Counted from the first letter of the stretch, positions 34,496-43,429 are shown. The stretch: 64,000 nt of DNA from JBCBWG01 sp038523925 (GCA_038523925.1 JBCBIY010000014.1:13568-77567), one strand, 5' to 3'. Program-made: numbers and translations. The notes: generated by a model not told the origin, from the letters alone.

Positions 34496-35680
34496 CTAGA
34501 AGGGATTGAAGCGGCGGCGTGGTGAGAACTTCAGATAGCCGACGCTCGCGCCGACGCGGAGCCCGAGGCCAGACCGGATTGGCGCGAGAATGATGTCGCC
34601 TTTCCGGTGGACGGTGAGCCCGACCCCGCCGACAATGAAGGCCGATCCTTCGACGCCGATGAAGCGCTGATAGAGCCGTGGGGCGTCTGTTGCGCCGTAG
34701 ACGAGGAACATCGCGCGCGTCCCCGTGATTCCGAAATCGTAGCCGACCGACGGGCCCTGCCAGAAGATGCGGCTGGTCCCGCCGCTTGCGAGCACGAGCT
34801 TGCCCTGACCGTAGCGCAGCCCCGCAATGAGGGCGCCGCCGCCTTCACTGCCGAGAATGTATCCGCTCGGTGCGCCGTAGCGGCTGAAGGCGTACTCGAT
34901 GACGGACGCGAGTTCGGCGGAGATGCTGCCAAAGAACCCGCGGCCGGCGTTGCTGATGTCTTCGGCGGTAAACCGCGCGTCGCGGTCGAGGGGCGTGTAG
35001 TCCGGCGCTGGCAACTGGCCTGGCGCGGACGATGGCGGCGCGTTCAACGCAAGGCGATCACCAGCGGGGCCAGCCTTCTGCCGGATGCTCGTCTCCGTTT
35101 CCCAGACAGGATCTTGTGAAGGCGGCTGAGCCGGTGACGGTCGGGCCGGCTGTGCAGGTGCGGCTGTAAGCGGGCGCGGCGCCGGTGGCTCGGTCGCGGG
35201 CGTCGGGGCCGGTGCTTTTGCAACCTCCGTCCGCCTCCGCGATTTGGGTTCGAGCGCGGCATCAATTGCTGACAGCATCAGCCGCGCCTTTTGCAGGCTG
35301 AGCGCCACCAGCCGGTCGGAGACGGTACGAAGTTCTGCAAGGCGTTCACACCGGCCAGCTTCCGGGCCGGGCTCACTCAGTACGTCGAGCCGCGTCCAAA
35401 GCGCGTTCGCCTGAGCATCAAGCTTGTCGCTCTCCGCATCGCGATGTTCGGCGACGAACTGTGCTTCGGCATCGCGCGTCTTCCAGCCACGCTTCTTCGC
35501 AAGCGCCTCCAGCCGCTGCTCGATCTTAGGCCGCGTTTCCTGGCCAACTTTGCGCAAGTCGGCGCCGGTTTTGTCGACGGCTGCTGCAAACGCATCCGGC
35601 CCGCAGGCTTGTGCAAGCGCCGCCGCCGGCGTCAGCATCAGGGCGCAAGCGGCGATGGCCAGGCTGATGATCGTGCGCAT
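34496..35680 (-). CDS. Envelope protein with C-terminal DUF1134 (EipA-like) domain and long N-terminal extension
   Basis: Exported protein of 394 aa; signal peptide ends AAALAQ. Residues ~25-150 are charged and helical, ~150-230 are a Pro/Ala-rich linker, and ~235-394 form the DUF1134 domain (GRGFFGSISAELASVIEYAF, GPSVGYDFGITGTRAMFLVY, GVGLTVHRKGDIILAPIRSG). In Brucella a DUF1134 protein, EipA, supports cell-envelope integrity; those proteins are near 200 aa, so half of this one is extra. ATG 35680 has GGGAGA upstream. It lies between a small exported protein and a DUF937-like gene, all on the minus strand. Confidence 0.8.
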   Translation of the reverse strand: MRTIISLAIAACALMLTPAAALAQACGPDAFAAAVDKTGADLRKVGQETRPKIEQRLEALAKKRGWKTRDAEAQFVAEHRDAESDKLDAQANALWTRLDVLSEPGPEAGRCERLAELRTVSDRLVALSLQKARLMLSAIDAALEPKSRRRTEVAKAPAPTPATEPPAPRPLTAAPAQPARPSPAQPPSQDPVWETETSIRQKAGPAGDRLALNAPPSSAPGQLPAPDYTPLDRDARFTAEDISNAGRGFFGSISAELASVIEYAFSRYGAPSGYILGSEGGGALIAGLRYGQGKLVLASGGTSRIFWQGPSVGYDFGITGTRAMFLVYGATDAPRLYQRFIGVEGSAFIVGGVGLTVHRKGDIILAPIRSGLGLRVGASVGYLKFSPRRRFNPF

Positions 35681-35785
35681 GATTGTCTCCCGCGCTGATT
35701 TCGGCGGGACATAGGGCGGATCGTCCGCAAAAGCGAGACCGATTGTGAACGGTCTCGCGCCTGCCGATTGTGCTCGCCTCGATGC

Positions 35786-36136
35786 TTACTGCGCCGTGAG
35801 CACCATTCCGTTGCGCAGCTTGTATCGCGCCGGGCCCACCTTCGTGAGCGGCGAACACCGCTCTTTCCCGCCGCGAAACTTCGGCCACGTCATGCAAAGC
35901 TGATCCTCGGTGACGCGCCATGTCCCGTCCATGCTGCGGAGCCCTGCCTCCATCTGCGATGTCCCGTCCGGGCGATGCAGCATCTTGAAGGACATCAGGC
36001 CGCGCCGCCCCGACAAGACCTTGCCGACGATCTCGTTGTTGATCTGCGTTGTGTTCAACTGCGCCTGTTGGGCGGCGGCGGGGCTTGCGAGCAGGGCCAA
36101 GCCCAGTCCGGTCATCATCAGACGCAGAGCACTCAT
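35786..36136 (-). CDS. Small exported protein of unknown function
   Basis: Protein of 116 aa with a signal peptide (MTGLGLALLASPAAA). The mature part reads as a short beta-rich domain with two cysteines (EDQLCMTWPKFRGGKERCSP) that could form a disulfide, a pattern seen in small periplasmic proteins of alphaproteobacteria. ATG 36136 with GAGGA upstream. It is upstream of the EipA-like gene (105-base gap) and 148 bases downstream of the beta-lactamase gene. Confidence 0.7.
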   Translation of the reverse strand: MSALRLMMTGLGLALLASPAAAQQAQLNTTQINNEIVGKVLSGRRGLMSFKMLHRPDGTSQMEAGLRSMDGTWRVTEDQLCMTWPKFRGGKERCSPLTKVGPARYKLRNGMVLTAQ

Positions 36137-36284
36137 TTTGACATCCTCATGCAGGGTTGTGGCTGTCGTCCAAACACACGCCGACTTCGGCGGTGCGTTG
36201 ACCACGACCGGGCATGGCTGCGGCGCGTTGGTGGACGGACTAAGGCTGCAACCGTGCTCGCCGTGGGCCCAAGCGGACCGGTCG

Positions 36285-37157
36285 TTACTGCCGAAACAGC
36301 GCTTTGCCGAACCCGGCGATGATCGCATCGCGCTGCTTGAGCGCGAGCGTCGTGCCCTTCATGTAGATCGCCATCGTGACCGGCGGCGCGGCGGTTGGGT
36401 AAACGACGGCCACGATGCCGCGCATGTCTTTGCGCGTCGCCCCGGTCTTGTCGGCGATCGACCAGCCTTCCGGCAGGGCTGCGCGCAACAAGCGATCGCC
36501 GACGGCGTTGGCGCGGAGCCAGTCGAGGAGCTGCTTCTTCGAGGCCGTCGATAGCGCGTCGCCAAACGCAAGCGCGTGCATCATCCGAGCCGAGGCTTCC
36601 GGCGTCGTCGTGTCTTTGACGTCGTTTGGCCCGACATTGTTCAGCTCGGGCTCAAGCCGGTCGAGGCGTGGCACGGTCTCGCCGAGATTGCGAAACGTTT
36701 GGGTCATGGCGGCCGGCCCGCCGATCGCCTTTAGGACGATGTTGCCTGCGGTGTTGTCGCTGATGGTGATCGTCGCATGGCACGCTTCGCGAAGCGTCAC
36801 GCGGCCCTGCCCAAGGCGCTTCTTCAGGACGGGCGAATACGGGACGATGTCGGCTTCCGAGAGCGTCACCGCGCGGTCAAGCGTGTCAGCGCCGGCATCG
36901 ACCCGCATCAGATAAGCGCCGCACGCGTACGTCTTGAACGTACTTGCAAACGGAAACCGAACGTCACCGTTGTGCTGATAGAGCACGCCGCCTTTGGGCC
37001 CAACGATCGCTGCACCAAACGTTCCGGTGAACATCTGTTCGGCCATCTGCAACGCGCTATCGAATGCGGTCAGGTCGAGGGCTGGTTTCCGTTCTGCAAG
37101 TGCCGGCGTGGTGGCCGCCGCCAGAAGAGCAGCAGCCGCAAAGAAACGAAAACGCAT
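36285..37157 (-). CDS. Class A beta-lactamase
   Basis: Periplasmic serine beta-lactamase, 290 aa, with every catalytic element: S72-T-F-K75, S133-D-N135, E169-P-E-L-N173 (the omega-loop Glu plus Asn) and K237-T-G239. The signal peptide runs MRFRFFAAAALL to ALA. ATG 37157 has GGGGG 8 bases upstream. The core is complete, so activity is expected, but the spectrum cannot be read. No LysR-type ampR is adjacent and no mobile element flanks it, so it looks chromosomal and native. Confidence 0.9.
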   Translation of the reverse strand: MRFRFFAAAALLAAATTPALAERKPALDLTAFDSALQMAEQMFTGTFGAAIVGPKGGVLYQHNGDVRFPFASTFKTYACGAYLMRVDAGADTLDRAVTLSEADIVPYSPVLKKRLGQGRVTLREACHATITISDNTAGNIVLKAIGGPAAMTQTFRNLGETVPRLDRLEPELNNVGPNDVKDTTTPEASARMMHALAFGDALSTASKKQLLDWLRANAVGDRLLRAALPEGWSIADKTGATRKDMRGIVAVVYPTAAPPVTMAIYMKGTTLALKQRDAIIAGFGKALFRQ

Positions 37158-37445
37158 GGTTTGAAACCCCCAGTGTTGATGGCGGGCAGGCCATACCATG
37201 GGGGGCAATGCGCTTTGGTTTTCTCCTCCGCGCTATAATCGCACGCATAGTCTTAGTCCGATCAAAATTGATTTGCATACGGTTGCGTCGCTGAAAGCTT
37301 TTGCAACAAGCTATGCACCCGCCGCGCCGAAGCGCGCACCACGGCCGCGCCGGCCTCCGACAGTTACCTTGCACGTAATTGCGAGCGGTTCCGCCAATCG
37401 ACCAAGTCACGCCTCGTAACTCGTGTCCAAACGAAGAGGCTCGAC

Positions 37446-38441
37446 ATGGACGACCATCAAACAAACGAACAGACATTACGCAGCGCACTTTGGTGCAATG
37501 CGGTTTTCTCATTCGTATGCGCGGTCATCGCTCTGTTTCAGAGCGCCACTCTGGCCGATATCATCTTAACACAGGACAGCGCGTGGTTTGGCCTGTCGGG
37601 TCAGCTTGTCGTCTTTGCGATCGGTGTCGGGCTTAGCGGCTTTGCGGTGTCCGTCGCCATCACTGCCGCGCAGCGGACGATCGCCACGGACCGCGCGTTT
37701 CTGATCAGCATTGCCGACTTCATGTGGGTGCTCATCAGCGTCTTTCTGCTGGTCGCCGGTGGCGAGGTTCTGACGCGCACCGGCGAGCTGATCGTCGTTG
37801 CCGTCGGTGCGGTCGTGTTGGCCGCCGGGATTGCGCAGATCGCGGGCCTGCTGATCCTCTACGAAGGCGATAGCGAAGTTCGCATCAAGCGGCGCGGGGC
37901 GACGCGTCAAGTGCGCGTGTCGCGATCAGTGCGCGCGCCGACCGATGTGGCCTGGGACGTCATGACCGATCATGAGGGTTACGTGGACGTCGCGGAGAAC
38001 CTCGCGCGCGTTGAGGTGCTCCGGGGCGACGGCAAGGGGATGGCGCGCCGGTGCACGAGTGCCGAGGGCGAAACCTGGACCGAGACCGCGCATATCTGGG
38101 AGGAAGGCCGGCGCTACGGGTTCGTAATCGATACCGAACGACCGGACTACCCTTACCCGCTGAAGCGGCTCGTCGCGGTGTGGTCCGTCGAGCCGGATGG
38201 CCCTGGTGCCAGCATCGTCACGATCGCGTTTGAGGTCGAACCTTTGAACACGCTGAAGGCCGGCCTGTTTATCCGGATCAGCATGGTCATGTTTCCCAAG
38301 CTGCTCGACCGGCTGCTGGCAAAGTGGAAGGCCCGTATGGAGCATCAGCGCGGCGACCACCCGGCCGGAGAGGCCGTGACAACCGCGAACGGGTTGCCAG
38401 GTCCCAACGCGTCCAGGTCGCTGGCGCATGAGAGCGGGTAG
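37446..38441 (+). CDS. Membrane protein with C-terminal SRPBCC/START-like domain
   Basis: Protein of 331 aa. Residues ~10-145 hold four hydrophobic helices (ALWCNAVFSFVCAVIALF; GQLVVFAIGVGLSGFAVSVA; ISIADFMWVLISVFLLVAGG; IVVAVGAVVLAAGIAQIAGL). Residues ~155-300 form an SRPBCC (polyketide cyclase/START) domain: VSRSVRAPTDVAWDVMTDHE at its start, TETAHIWEEGRRYGFVIDTE in the middle. SRPBCC domains bind hydrophobic ligands, so lipid or isoprenoid binding at the inner membrane is plausible. ATG 37446 with AGAGG upstream. Divergent from the beta-lactamase. Confidence 0.7.
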   Translation: MDDHQTNEQTLRSALWCNAVFSFVCAVIALFQSATLADIILTQDSAWFGLSGQLVVFAIGVGLSGFAVSVAITAAQRTIATDRAFLISIADFMWVLISVFLLVAGGEVLTRTGELIVVAVGAVVLAAGIAQIAGLLILYEGDSEVRIKRRGATRQVRVSRSVRAPTDVAWDVMTDHEGYVDVAENLARVEVLRGDGKGMARRCTSAEGETWTETAHIWEEGRRYGFVIDTERPDYPYPLKRLVAVWSVEPDGPGASIVTIAFEVEPLNTLKAGLFIRISMVMFPKLLDRLLAKWKARMEHQRGDHPAGEAVTTANGLPGPNASRSLAHESG

Positions 38442-38476
38442 GGCGCAACCTCATGTCCGAGAAGGCAGGGATCGGT

Positions 38477-38503
38477 GCAGCCATCGATGGGTTCGATGGC
38501 TGC
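38477..38503. terminator. Bidirectional hairpin between convergent genes
   Basis: Perfect 11-bp stem GCAGCCATCGA / TCGATGGCTGC with loop TGGGT, 36 bases after the plus-strand stop at 38441 and 38 bases beyond the icd stop. No T-run. Confidence 0.6.
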
Positions 38504-38540
38504 CCCACATGACGTTTCGTTTCTTGCGGGCGCGCTTGGG

Positions 38541-39752
38541 CTAGCTCATCGCCGTCTGGAGGTTCTGGTCGACGGCATCGAGGAAGCCGGTCGTCGAGAG
38601 CCAGGGCTGCTCCGGCCCGATGAGGAGTGCGAGGTCCTTGGTCATCTGGCCGCCCTCAACGGTGTCGATGCAAACCTGCTCAAGCGTCTCGGCGAACTTC
38701 GCAAGCGGGGCGTTGTCGTCGAGCTTGGCGCGGTGCTTCAGGCCGCGCGTCCAAGCGAAGATCGACGCGATCGAGTTGGTCGACGTCTCAAGGCCCTTCT
38801 GGTGGTTGCGGTAGTGGCGCGTCACCGTGCCGTGCGCGGCCTCCGCTTCGACCGTCTTGCCATCGGGCGTCATCAGGACCGACGTCATCAGGCCGAGCGA
38901 GCCAAAGCCCTGCGCGACAGTATCAGACTGCACGTCGCCATCGTAGTTCTTGCACGCCCAGACATAGCCGCCCGACCACTTCATCGCGCAGGCAACCATG
39001 TCGTCGATCAGGCGGTGCTCATACGTGATGCCGGCCTTCTCGAACTTGTCCTTGAACTCTTCATCGTAGACCTGCTGGAACAGCTCAAGGAAGCGGCCGT
39101 CGTACTGCTTCAGGATCGTGTTCTTGGTCGACATGTAGACCGGGTAGCCGCGGTTGAGCCCATAGTTCATCGAGGCCCGCGCGAAGTCGATGATCGACTG
39201 GTCGAGATTGTACATCGCCATCGCGATGCCGCCGGCAGGCGCATCGAAGACTTCGTGCTCGATCTCGCTGCCGTCTTCGCCGACGAACTTGATGGTCAGC
39301 TTGCCAGCGGTTGGAAACTTGAAGTCCGTCGCTCGGTACTGGTCGCCGAACGCATGACGGCCGATCACAATCGGCTGCGTCCAACCCGGCACAAGCCGCG
39401 GCACGTTCTGGCAGATGATTGGCTCGCGGAAAATGACGCCGCCGATGATGTTGCGAATTGTGCCATTCGGGCTCCGCCACATCTTCTTGAGGTTGAATTC
39501 TTCGACGCGCGCCTCATCCGGCGTAATGGTGGCGCACTTGACGCCGACGCCGTGTTTCTTGATCGCCTCGGCCGCATCGATCGTGACCTGGTCATCGGTC
39601 TTGTCGCGATACTCAACGCCGAGGTCGTAGTACTCAAGGTTCACGTCGATGTAGGGGTGGATCAGCTTGTCTTTGATGAACTGCCAGATGATCCGGGTCA
39701 TCTCGTCGCCGTCGAGTTCGACAACGGTGCCTTCGACCTTGATCTTCGACAT
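38541..39752 (-). CDS. icd: NADP-dependent isocitrate dehydrogenase
   Basis: TCA-cycle enzyme (isocitrate + NADP+ to 2-oxoglutarate + CO2 + NADPH), 403 aa, of the eukaryote-like subfamily common in alphaproteobacteria: VVELDGDEMTRIIWQFIKD at the start, NIIGGVIFREPIICQNVPRL, RHAFGDQYRATDF, and DVQSDTVAQGFGSLGLM with conserved Asp residues of the metal site. ATG 39752 with AAGGA 9 bases upstream. It is a monocistronic unit. Confidence 0.97.
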   Translation of the reverse strand: MSKIKVEGTVVELDGDEMTRIIWQFIKDKLIHPYIDVNLEYYDLGVEYRDKTDDQVTIDAAEAIKKHGVGVKCATITPDEARVEEFNLKKMWRSPNGTIRNIIGGVIFREPIICQNVPRLVPGWTQPIVIGRHAFGDQYRATDFKFPTAGKLTIKFVGEDGSEIEHEVFDAPAGGIAMAMYNLDQSIIDFARASMNYGLNRGYPVYMSTKNTILKQYDGRFLELFQQVYDEEFKDKFEKAGITYEHRLIDDMVACAMKWSGGYVWACKNYDGDVQSDTVAQGFGSLGLMTSVLMTPDGKTVEAEAAHGTVTRHYRNHQKGLETSTNSIASIFAWTRGLKHRAKLDDNAPLAKFAETLEQVCIDTVEGGQMTKDLALLIGPEQPWLSTTGFLDAVDQNLQTAMS

Positions 39753-39887
39753 GGCGCATAATCCTTTCGGCTGACATCGGGCGTGTTTCGCGCCTGATTA
39801 CCGCGTCGCTTAACGCCGGCCAATGACCGGAAAGGATGATGTTAGCGCCGACGTGCGCGGCGGCCGCCGCCGCGACCCGCGCGGCCC

Positions 39888-40550
39888 TTAATCGTCGGCA
39901 TCATCGTCATCCTCTTCGTCGTCGTCTGGCTCGAAGCGCTTTTTCCAATCGATTGGAAGCGCAATGCGGGACGCTTCTGTCCCGTCCCAGACCGGCTTGA
40001 AGTCGAACGCTTCGAGCGTCTGGACGACCAGCCGTCCGACCGCGACGGCGGTGAGCCCGCGCGGTTGGCCAAGCGGGCCGAAGGTCAGGTTGAGTGCGCC
40101 GTCATCAACGGCACGGGCGACATCCTGATAGTGATAGAAACACGCCGCGCGCATCGGGAAGCCGTCCTGCTTCATGCTGGCGGCGATCTCAAGCGCGTCC
40201 TCCCACATGTCCGATTGCGTGGTGCCGCTTGCATGCAGGCCGAGGATCGCGTGGGTTTCCATCATCGCGTCAAAGGCCGCATCGAGCATGTCCCAGTCGA
40301 CCTGCGCGGGCCACGAAAGTTCCGCTTCGGCTTTGTCGCGAAACACCGCCGTCACGCGCGCGAACAAGGCTGCGCGGTCCTCGCGGGTCAGCGTGTCGGG
40401 ATCGAACGTCTCTTCGAAGAGCGTCTCGAGGATCTCGGTTGGCTCGTGAAACCCGCCCCACGTGAGGTGACGGATGACGGTTTCGGCAGCGTTGACATCA
40501 TAGGCCACGGCAGCAACGTCCTCGCTCTGGAGCACAAGTTCCGCATGCAT
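39888..40550 (-). CDS. Conserved protein with acidic tail (DUF6891-like)
   Basis: Protein of 220 aa. LTWGGFHEPTEILETLFEET near the N-terminus and MRAACFYHYQDVARAVDDGA in the middle resemble what I recall of DUF6891 proteins, whose function is unknown. The C-terminus is a run of Asp/Glu. ATG 40550 is only 17 bases from the start of the divergent FkbM gene, so the two promoters must overlap the opposite coding region or the genes are nearly leaderless. Confidence 0.6.
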   Translation of the reverse strand: MHAELVLQSEDVAAVAYDVNAAETVIRHLTWGGFHEPTEILETLFEETFDPDTLTREDRAALFARVTAVFRDKAEAELSWPAQVDWDMLDAAFDAMMETHAILGLHASGTTQSDMWEDALEIAASMKQDGFPMRAACFYHYQDVARAVDDGALNLTFGPLGQPRGLTAVAVGRLVVQTLEAFDFKPVWDGTEASRIALPIDWKKRFEPDDDEEDDDDADD

Positions 40551-40567
40551 ATGAAGGATAGCTACCG

Positions 40568-41440
40568 ATGAGTGATGCCGCCAGTCGTGCAGCCCTGGCG
40601 CGGGAACTTGGCGATCGGGTCGGTGGCGACCGGCGGGCGAATACGGTGCTGCTTCAGCATGTGTTCGGCGGCGCCGGTGCGGCGGCACCGGGCGCGCTTT
40701 TGTTTCGCGCGTTCGCCGATCATGCGCTGTTCTTCGACCCGCGGGACGACAAGATCGGTTCGACTTTGCTCACGGGCCGCGAGTGGCAGCGGCCGATGGT
40801 GCAGCGCGCGCTTGCGCTGCTTCGTGAGGCAGGCCGTGCGCCCGAAGGCAAAGGCCTGATCGATGCTGGCGCCAACATCGGCGCGACGCTGACCTATCTG
40901 ATGCGCGACGGTGGTTTTGCGCACGCTCACGCCTTCGAGCCGGATCCATGGAACCGCGACATCCTCACCCGCAATCTTGATCTCAATACCTTGGCGGCCA
41001 GCGTAACCGTGTGTGCAGAGGCGCTGGGCGAGGCTGAGGGCGAAGTTCTCCTCCATCGCGACGCCCGCAACCTCGGCCGGCACTCGCTGCTGGCGCGTGC
41101 AGGTGCCGGTGATGTCCCACCCGTCGCCGTGCAGGTCACCACGCTCGATGCGTACGGCGATCAGAGCGGGGTCGACCCGGCCGCGATCGGCCTCGTCAAG
41201 ATCGATGTCGAAGGCGCGGAGCTTGCGGTGCTTCAAGGCATGACAGCGTTGCGGGCAGCCCGCGTCCCGCTCCTTGTTGAGGTCACCGGCGGCGCTGACG
41301 ACAGAGATCAGCGCGCCCGCCTTCTCGCGCTCATCGAAGGCTACGCGTGGGTCGCCGATGTGTCGGCTGATGCGCCGCGGCCGTGCGCGCCGGCAAAGTT
41401 TCATCCGCGCGGGCCGCAACAAGACCTGCTCATTTATTGA
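40568..41440 (+). CDS. FkbM-family methyltransferase
   Basis: SAM-dependent O-methyltransferase, 290 aa. SAM-binding GLIDAGANIGATLTYL, acidic loop HAFEPDPWNRDILTRN, and the family's VKIDVEGAELAVLQGM. FkbM enzymes methylate hydroxyls of sugars or polyketides; the target here is unknown. ATG 40568 with AAGGA upstream. Next gene begins 31 bases after the stop. Confidence 0.88.
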   Translation: MSDAASRAALARELGDRVGGDRRANTVLLQHVFGGAGAAAPGALLFRAFADHALFFDPRDDKIGSTLLTGREWQRPMVQRALALLREAGRAPEGKGLIDAGANIGATLTYLMRDGGFAHAHAFEPDPWNRDILTRNLDLNTLAASVTVCAEALGEAEGEVLLHRDARNLGRHSLLARAGAGDVPPVAVQVTTLDAYGDQSGVDPAAIGLVKIDVEGAELAVLQGMTALRAARVPLLVEVTGGADDRDQRARLLALIEGYAWVADVSADAPRPCAPAKFHPRGPQQDLLIY

Positions 41441-41471
41441 CAGCGCCCGCTGAGCCCCCGTGTATGCGGCG

Positions 41472-42722
41472 ATGAGTGAGCCTGAGACATCCGCCCCAGT
41501 CGACGCCTTCGACGACGCACCGCGCGTGGCCGGCCGTCCGGTCGGTGATGTCGTGCATCTGGCCCACGAGGATGGTGTCGATGCGGCCTTGGGCCTTGAT
41601 GCATTCGGTGGCGCGCGTGAGCTGCTTGAACAGGTCCTCATTTACTGTGCTGAACGCCGCTGCGAAGCCGATGGCGTCACGTGCCCCGGCTGCCGCCTGA
41701 GGCGGAAGGCCGACGGCGTTGCCTCGGTCGACGCCTACATTGCCCGCTTCGATGAGGTTCGGATCGCCGCCAGCGGGGCAACGTTGAAGCCCGGTGGTGG
41801 CGGCGGCGCGCTTGAGGTCGCGAGCCTGGACGAACTGGCGCGGACTTGGGCGGGCGAAGAGTATTGGTTCTGGGCGCGCCGTGTCCTGCGCAAAGTCCGC
41901 TACGGCGTGCGTACGGCTGATGCGCTGTTTGAAGGCGAGGTGGCCGCCGAACAGGGGCCGGCGGTGATCCTCGTCGCACCGCAGATTGCAGAAAACATCG
42001 GCATGGTCGCGCGCGCGATGGCGAACTTTGGGCTTGATGAGCTGCGCGTGACGGAGCCCCGCGACGGCTGGCCGAGCGAGAAGGCGCGGGCGACCGCATC
42101 GGGCGCGGCGACCATTGTCGATGGCGCGCAGATCTTCGATGGCCTTTCTGCCGCAAAGGAAGACCTGCACTACGTGGTCGCGACGACTGCGCGGCAGCGC
42201 GACATGCGCAAGCCCATCCTGACGCCGGAGCAGGCGGCTGCCGAAATCCGGGCGCGCTCAGCCGACGGCCAGCGCTGCGGACTTGTCTTCGGGCGCGAGC
42301 GCAACGGCCTTGAAAGTGACGAAGTCGCCAGTTGCGACGCGGTCGTGATGATTCCGGTGAATCCGAAATTTGCGTCGCTCAATCTTGCACAGGCAGTGTT
42401 GCTTCTCGGCTACGCTTGGTTTTCGGCAAGCGAGGCCGCGACGCTCGGCCGGGTAACGTCGCGCGATCGCCGGATCGCGCCGGGCCTTCATCTCGGCCAC
42501 GACGTACCGGCGAAACATGCTGAACTCGAACGGTTTTTCGAGCATCTCGAACGCGAACTCGACACGCGCGGCTTCTTCACGCCGCCTGAGAGGCGTCACG
42601 TGACAAGCCGCAATCTGCGCTCAATGTTCCTTAGGATGGACGCGACGGCACAGGAAGTCCGCACACTTCGTGGTATCATTGCCACGCTTGTGCGGCAGGT
42701 GCGAAGTGGTCCCCGGGGATGA
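41472..42722 (+). CDS. trmJ: tRNA/rRNA methyltransferase TrmJ with extra Cys-rich N-terminal domain
   Basis: The C-terminal ~250 residues are a SPOUT methyltransferase of TrmJ type (2'-O-methylation of tRNA position 32): AVILVAPQIAENIGMVARAM, LVFGRERNGLESDEV and VNPKFASLNLAQAVLLLGY form the trefoil-knot SAM site. Before it are ~155 residues not found in TrmJ, containing Cys59, Cys64, Cys71 and Cys74 (C-x4-C-x6-C-x2-C, with TCPGCR), a possible zinc site, and EEYWFWARRVLRKVRYGV. The frame is unbroken, so it is a real fusion or read-through of two usually separate units. The start is uncertain (ATG 41472 or GTG 41460; neither has a good ribosome site). Confidence 0.8.
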   Translation: MSEPETSAPVDAFDDAPRVAGRPVGDVVHLAHEDGVDAALGLDAFGGARELLEQVLIYCAERRCEADGVTCPGCRLRRKADGVASVDAYIARFDEVRIAASGATLKPGGGGGALEVASLDELARTWAGEEYWFWARRVLRKVRYGVRTADALFEGEVAAEQGPAVILVAPQIAENIGMVARAMANFGLDELRVTEPRDGWPSEKARATASGAATIVDGAQIFDGLSAAKEDLHYVVATTARQRDMRKPILTPEQAAAEIRARSADGQRCGLVFGRERNGLESDEVASCDAVVMIPVNPKFASLNLAQAVLLLGYAWFSASEAATLGRVTSRDRRIAPGLHLGHDVPAKHAELERFFEHLERELDTRGFFTPPERRHVTSRNLRSMFLRMDATAQEVRTLRGIIATLVRQVRSGPRG

Positions 42723-42841
42723 GTTCCGTGCGCCATCTTGATGCCTATTTTCAGACTGAACCCACCCGAGACGGAGAGGGAAATCCCGGCATCGCGCTAA
42801 ACTGCGCCATCCGGCCGGGACATAAGCAAAGGGCGGATCTG

Positions 42842-43429
42842 ATGCGCACAGCAAAACGCGTGGCCGGTTTGAAACTGGCCGGCATGGCTCTGGCAGTTGC
42901 GATGACAAGCGCACTGACCGGACCGGCTGCGGCTCAAAAGCTGAGCGAGAAGGCCGTCAAGACCTTCATGAGTTACGCGTGGGCGCTGACCCCGGAGAAG
43001 TTCACGACGCCCAAGGGCCGCGTGATCATGATCGACAAGAGCAACAAAGAGAAAGTGCTCGTACCGATCGACAGTGCGCGGGATGTCATTATGGCAGGCC
43101 GCCTGACGGCGCATGCGCAAATCTGCGAACTGCCGAAAGCGAAGATCGCAAACTTCAATAGCCTCATGCGCCGCGAGAAGGGATCTAACCGCTGGTCAGA
43201 ACAGCAGATGATCTACATCAACCAGCTCCACCTGACGACGGTGATGCTGCTGACCGGGCAGATCAAGCTGGTCGAGAAAAAGGAAGGCGGCAAGGAAGTC
43301 ACCGTCTACGAAGAGAAGAAGTCGGCGAAGACCTGCACCGACGAGCAACGCAAGAAAGTGAACGAACTCATCGTTGAGTACGTGAAGTCTGAGCCGAAGC
43401 CGAAGAAGGCTGAGAACAAGCAGGGCTGA
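42842..43429 (+). CDS. Exported protein of unknown function
   Basis: Protein of 195 aa with signal peptide (LAGMALAVAMTSALTGPAAA). The mature part is helical and Lys-rich, with ICELPKAKIANFNSLMRREK and YINQLHLTTVMLLTGQIK, ending in a Lys/Glu tail. Two cysteines could pair. Not recognised. ATG 42842 follows AAAGGGCGGA. A strong terminator at 43466-43498 ends the transcript. Confidence 0.65.
   Translation: MRTAKRVAGLKLAGMALAVAMTSALTGPAAAQKLSEKAVKTFMSYAWALTPEKFTTPKGRVIMIDKSNKEKVLVPIDSARDVIMAGRLTAHAQICELPKAKIANFNSLMRREKGSNRWSEQQMIYINQLHLTTVMLLTGQIKLVEKKEGGKEVTVYEEKKSAKTCTDEQRKKVNELIVEYVKSEPKPKKAENKQG

Noticed and set aside
36285..38441. beta-lactamase with divergent ampR-type regulator
   Set aside because: The divergent gene encodes a membrane/SRPBCC protein without a helix-turn-helix.
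38475..39761. 428-codon open frame antisense to icd
   Set aside because: Mirror of the icd reading frame with no recognisable domain; icd is unambiguous.
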